A stretch of DNA of 64,000 bases from Taklimakanibacter lacteus (GTDB lineage: Bacteria; Pseudomonadota; Alphaproteobacteria; Rhizobiales; Aestuariivirgaceae), in assembly GCA_003576695.1 (NCBI GenBank), contig QOZQ01000005.1, positions 310,001 to 374,000 of the forward strand. Direction: 5' to 3'. The translations under genes were made by a program, and so were the position numbers. Position 1 is the stretch's first letter. Each line of letters begins with the position of its first letter. Positions 62,778 to 64,000 of the stretch are shown here, piece after piece. The notes under the pieces are model-generated. The model saw nothing but the letters and a program-made list of their open reading frames with translations. It did not search any database and was not told the origin of the DNA.

Positions 62778-63663
62778 GCAATCCGCTTGTCTTGTGCAGG
62801 AACCAATCGACGACGAAATTGACCGCGACCGTGAGCAGCGCGATGGCGCCGGCCGGCATCAGCGGCGTGAAATCGCCATAGGTGATGAGCGTCGCGTTCT
62901 CGCGCACCATCGAGCCCCAGTCGGCGGTGGGCGGCTGGATGCCGAGGCCGAGAAAGGACAGCGAGCTGATGGTCAGGAAGACGAAGCAGAAGCGCAAGCC
63001 GAATTCCGCCACCATGGTCGGCATGATGTTGGGCAGGACTTCCTTGAACAATATCCACACGAGGCCTTCGCCGCGCAGCTTGGCCGCCTCGACATAGTCC
63101 ATCACCACGACATTCATGGCGACCGAGCGGGCAAGGCGGAAGACGCGGGTCGAGTCGAGCACGGCGATGATGATGATCAGGTTCTTCACCGACGAGCCGA
63201 AGATCGACAGGAGGATGAGGGCGAAAATGAGCTGCGGGATGGCCATCAGCGTGTCGACGGCGCGCGACAGGAGCTGGTCGACCCAGCCGCGGAAGATCGA
63301 GGCGATGATGCCGAGCCCGCCGCCGATGGCGAAGGCCAGCAAGGTGGTGGCGAGCGCGATGCCGAGCGTATTGCGGGCGCCGAAGAGAAGACGAGTGAAC
63401 ATGTCGCGGCCGAGCTGGTCGGTGCCCAGCCAATGCGCCCAGCTCCATACTTCGAAGGGCTGCTGGCTCACCACCTCGGACTCGCCATAGGGCGCGATCC
63501 AGGGCGCGAAGAACGCCACGAAGATGTAGATAGCGATGACGATCATGCCGAACCAGGCGCTCAGGGGCGCCTTCCTCAGCGTTCGCCACACATTCTGCAT
63601 GACCGTGCGGCGCGCCTTCACCGTGCGCGGCGCAGATCGGGGTGCTGTCTGGTCCACGCTCAT
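62764..63663 (-). CDS. Dipeptide-type ABC permease, DppC
   Basis: 299-residue inner-membrane permease with six helices. Hallmarks: WAHWLGTDQLGRDMFTRLLF, the EAA loop YVEAAKLRGEGLVWILFKEV, and LTISSLSFLGLGIQPPTADW. ATG 63663 overlaps the DppB-type stop (ATGA). Pairs with DppB to form the channel. Confidence 0.94.
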   Translation of the reverse strand: MSVDQTAPRSAPRTVKARRTVMQNVWRTLRKAPLSAWFGMIVIAIYIFVAFFAPWIAPYGESEVVSQQPFEVWSWAHWLGTDQLGRDMFTRLLFGARNTLGIALATTLLAFAIGGGLGIIASIFRGWVDQLLSRAVDTLMAIPQLIFALILLSIFGSSVKNLIIIIAVLDSTRVFRLARSVAMNVVVMDYVEAAKLRGEGLVWILFKEVLPNIMPTMVAEFGLRFCFVFLTISSLSFLGLGIQPPTADWGSMVRENATLITYGDFTPLMPAGAIALLTVAVNFVVDWFLHKTSGLRDEK

Positions 63664-64000
63664 CTTGGATGCAGAAGCCTCGGATTGGTGGCGATGGAGA
63701 TGATATCGGCCAGGAGATTGAGCAGGATATAGGTCACCGCGAAAATCAGCGCGCAGGCCTGCACCACCGGAATGTCGCGCGAGCGCACCGCATCGACCAT
63801 GGCCTGACCGATGCCCGGATAGACGAAGACGACCTCGACCACGACGGCGCCGACGACGAGATAGGCGAGGTTGAAGGCGACGACATTGGCGATCGGCGCC
63901 CAGGCATTGGGCAGCGCATGGCGCAGGATGACCTGGCCCGGCGACACGCCCTTGAGCCGCGCCATCTCGATATAGGGACTGGCCAGCAGGCCGATGATGG
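63660..64000 (-). CDS. Dipeptide-type ABC permease, DppB, N-terminal part outside window
   Basis: C-terminal 113 residues of a DppB-type permease; the frame is open to the window end, so the start lies beyond it. The EAA loop YIEMARLKGVSPGQVILRHA leads into the last two helices (VVVEVVFVYPGIGQAMVDAV; ALIFAVTYILLNLLADII). The binding-protein gene of this importer is probably further out. Confidence 0.92.
   Translation of the reverse strand, partial: IIGLLASPYIEMARLKGVSPGQVILRHALPNAWAPIANVVAFNLAYLVVGAVVVEVVFVYPGIGQAMVDAVRSRDIPVVQACALIFAVTYILLNLLADIISIATNPRLLHPR

Noticed and set aside
61323-62822. 499-codon open frame opposite the DppD-DppF fusion
   Set aside because: Shadow frame; both ABC ATPase domains are intact on the minus strand.
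1-64000. Mobile elements, prophage or CRISPR
   Set aside because: I saw no transposase, integrase, phage structural gene or regularly spaced repeat in the reading frames or gaps.

Overview
The window is about 64 kb of high-GC DNA, densely coded on both strands, from an alphaproteobacterium, most likely a member of the Hyphomicrobiales (Rhizobiales). The evidence is the imuB-dnaE2 mutasome arrangement, the many solute-uptake operons each beside its own IclR, GntR, LysR or MarR regulator, hybrid kinases with the SHDxLQPLNAAR histidine box, and a short palindromic repeat of the kind scattered through rhizobial genomes. The genus cannot be told from the sequence. I saw no rRNA, tRNA, CRISPR array, insertion sequence or prophage gene. 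The window reads as chromosome or a large replicon rich in catabolic modules.

Layout. 1-4.2 kb: end of imuB and complete dnaE2 (SOS translesion synthesis). 4.3-4.9 kb: a broken hicA toxin in front of an intact hicB antitoxin. 4.9-9.0 kb (minus): LuxR-type response regulator, FIST/NosP-like sensor and NahK-like hybrid kinase, overlapping head to tail. 9.4-11.5 kb: TadE- and TadG-like pilus proteins. 11.6-16.7 kb (minus): a polyamine-type ABC importer (ATPase, binding protein, two permeases) and an IclR regulator. 16.9-21.2 kb: LuxR-type regulator, an MttB-superfamily methyltransferase homologue lacking pyrrolysine, an RlaP-like nucleotidyltransferase and a GrdB-like reductase subunit with cysteine where GrdB has selenocysteine. 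21.5-28.7 kb: aminotransferase, mscL, a second hybrid kinase fused to a sodium/solute-symporter module, its likely LuxR response regulator, and a proline iminopeptidase. 28.7-35.4 kb: a GntR regulator and a minus-strand operon joining a tripartite tricarboxylate transporter (TctCBA) to PrpD- and PrpB-like enzymes. 35.4-37.1 kb: a small secreted coiled-coil protein and rmuC.

37.1-52.1 kb holds the most unusual block. A GntR/FCD repressor and, translationally coupled to it, a protein consisting only of the FCD ligand domain lie divergent from an eleven-gene operon. The operon encodes a fumarylacetoacetase-family hydrolase, an alpha/beta hydrolase, a metal amidohydrolase, a complete branched-chain-amino-acid-type ABC importer whose LivF ATPase is fused to a Tm-1-like (UPF0261) domain, a flotillin/SPFH protein, an SRPBCC protein, and a second SRPBCC fused to a zinc-free quinone oxidoreductase. 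Paired ACCAAT/ATTGGT half-sites sit before both the repressor and the operon. I read this as a catabolic and import system for an unidentified, probably cyclic or amide/ester-bearing organic acid. It is the best candidate for an undescribed system here.

52.1-64 kb: GlxA-type AraC regulator, DUF1272 protein, MarR regulator, gap-rpe (central carbon), small membrane and secreted proteins, FMN reductase and pirin opposite a LysR regulator, a Tat-exported metallo-beta-lactamase-fold hydrolase, an SDR dehydrogenase, and a dipeptide/oligopeptide-type ABC importer (fused DppD-DppF ATPase, DppC, and the C-terminal part of DppB cut by the window end).
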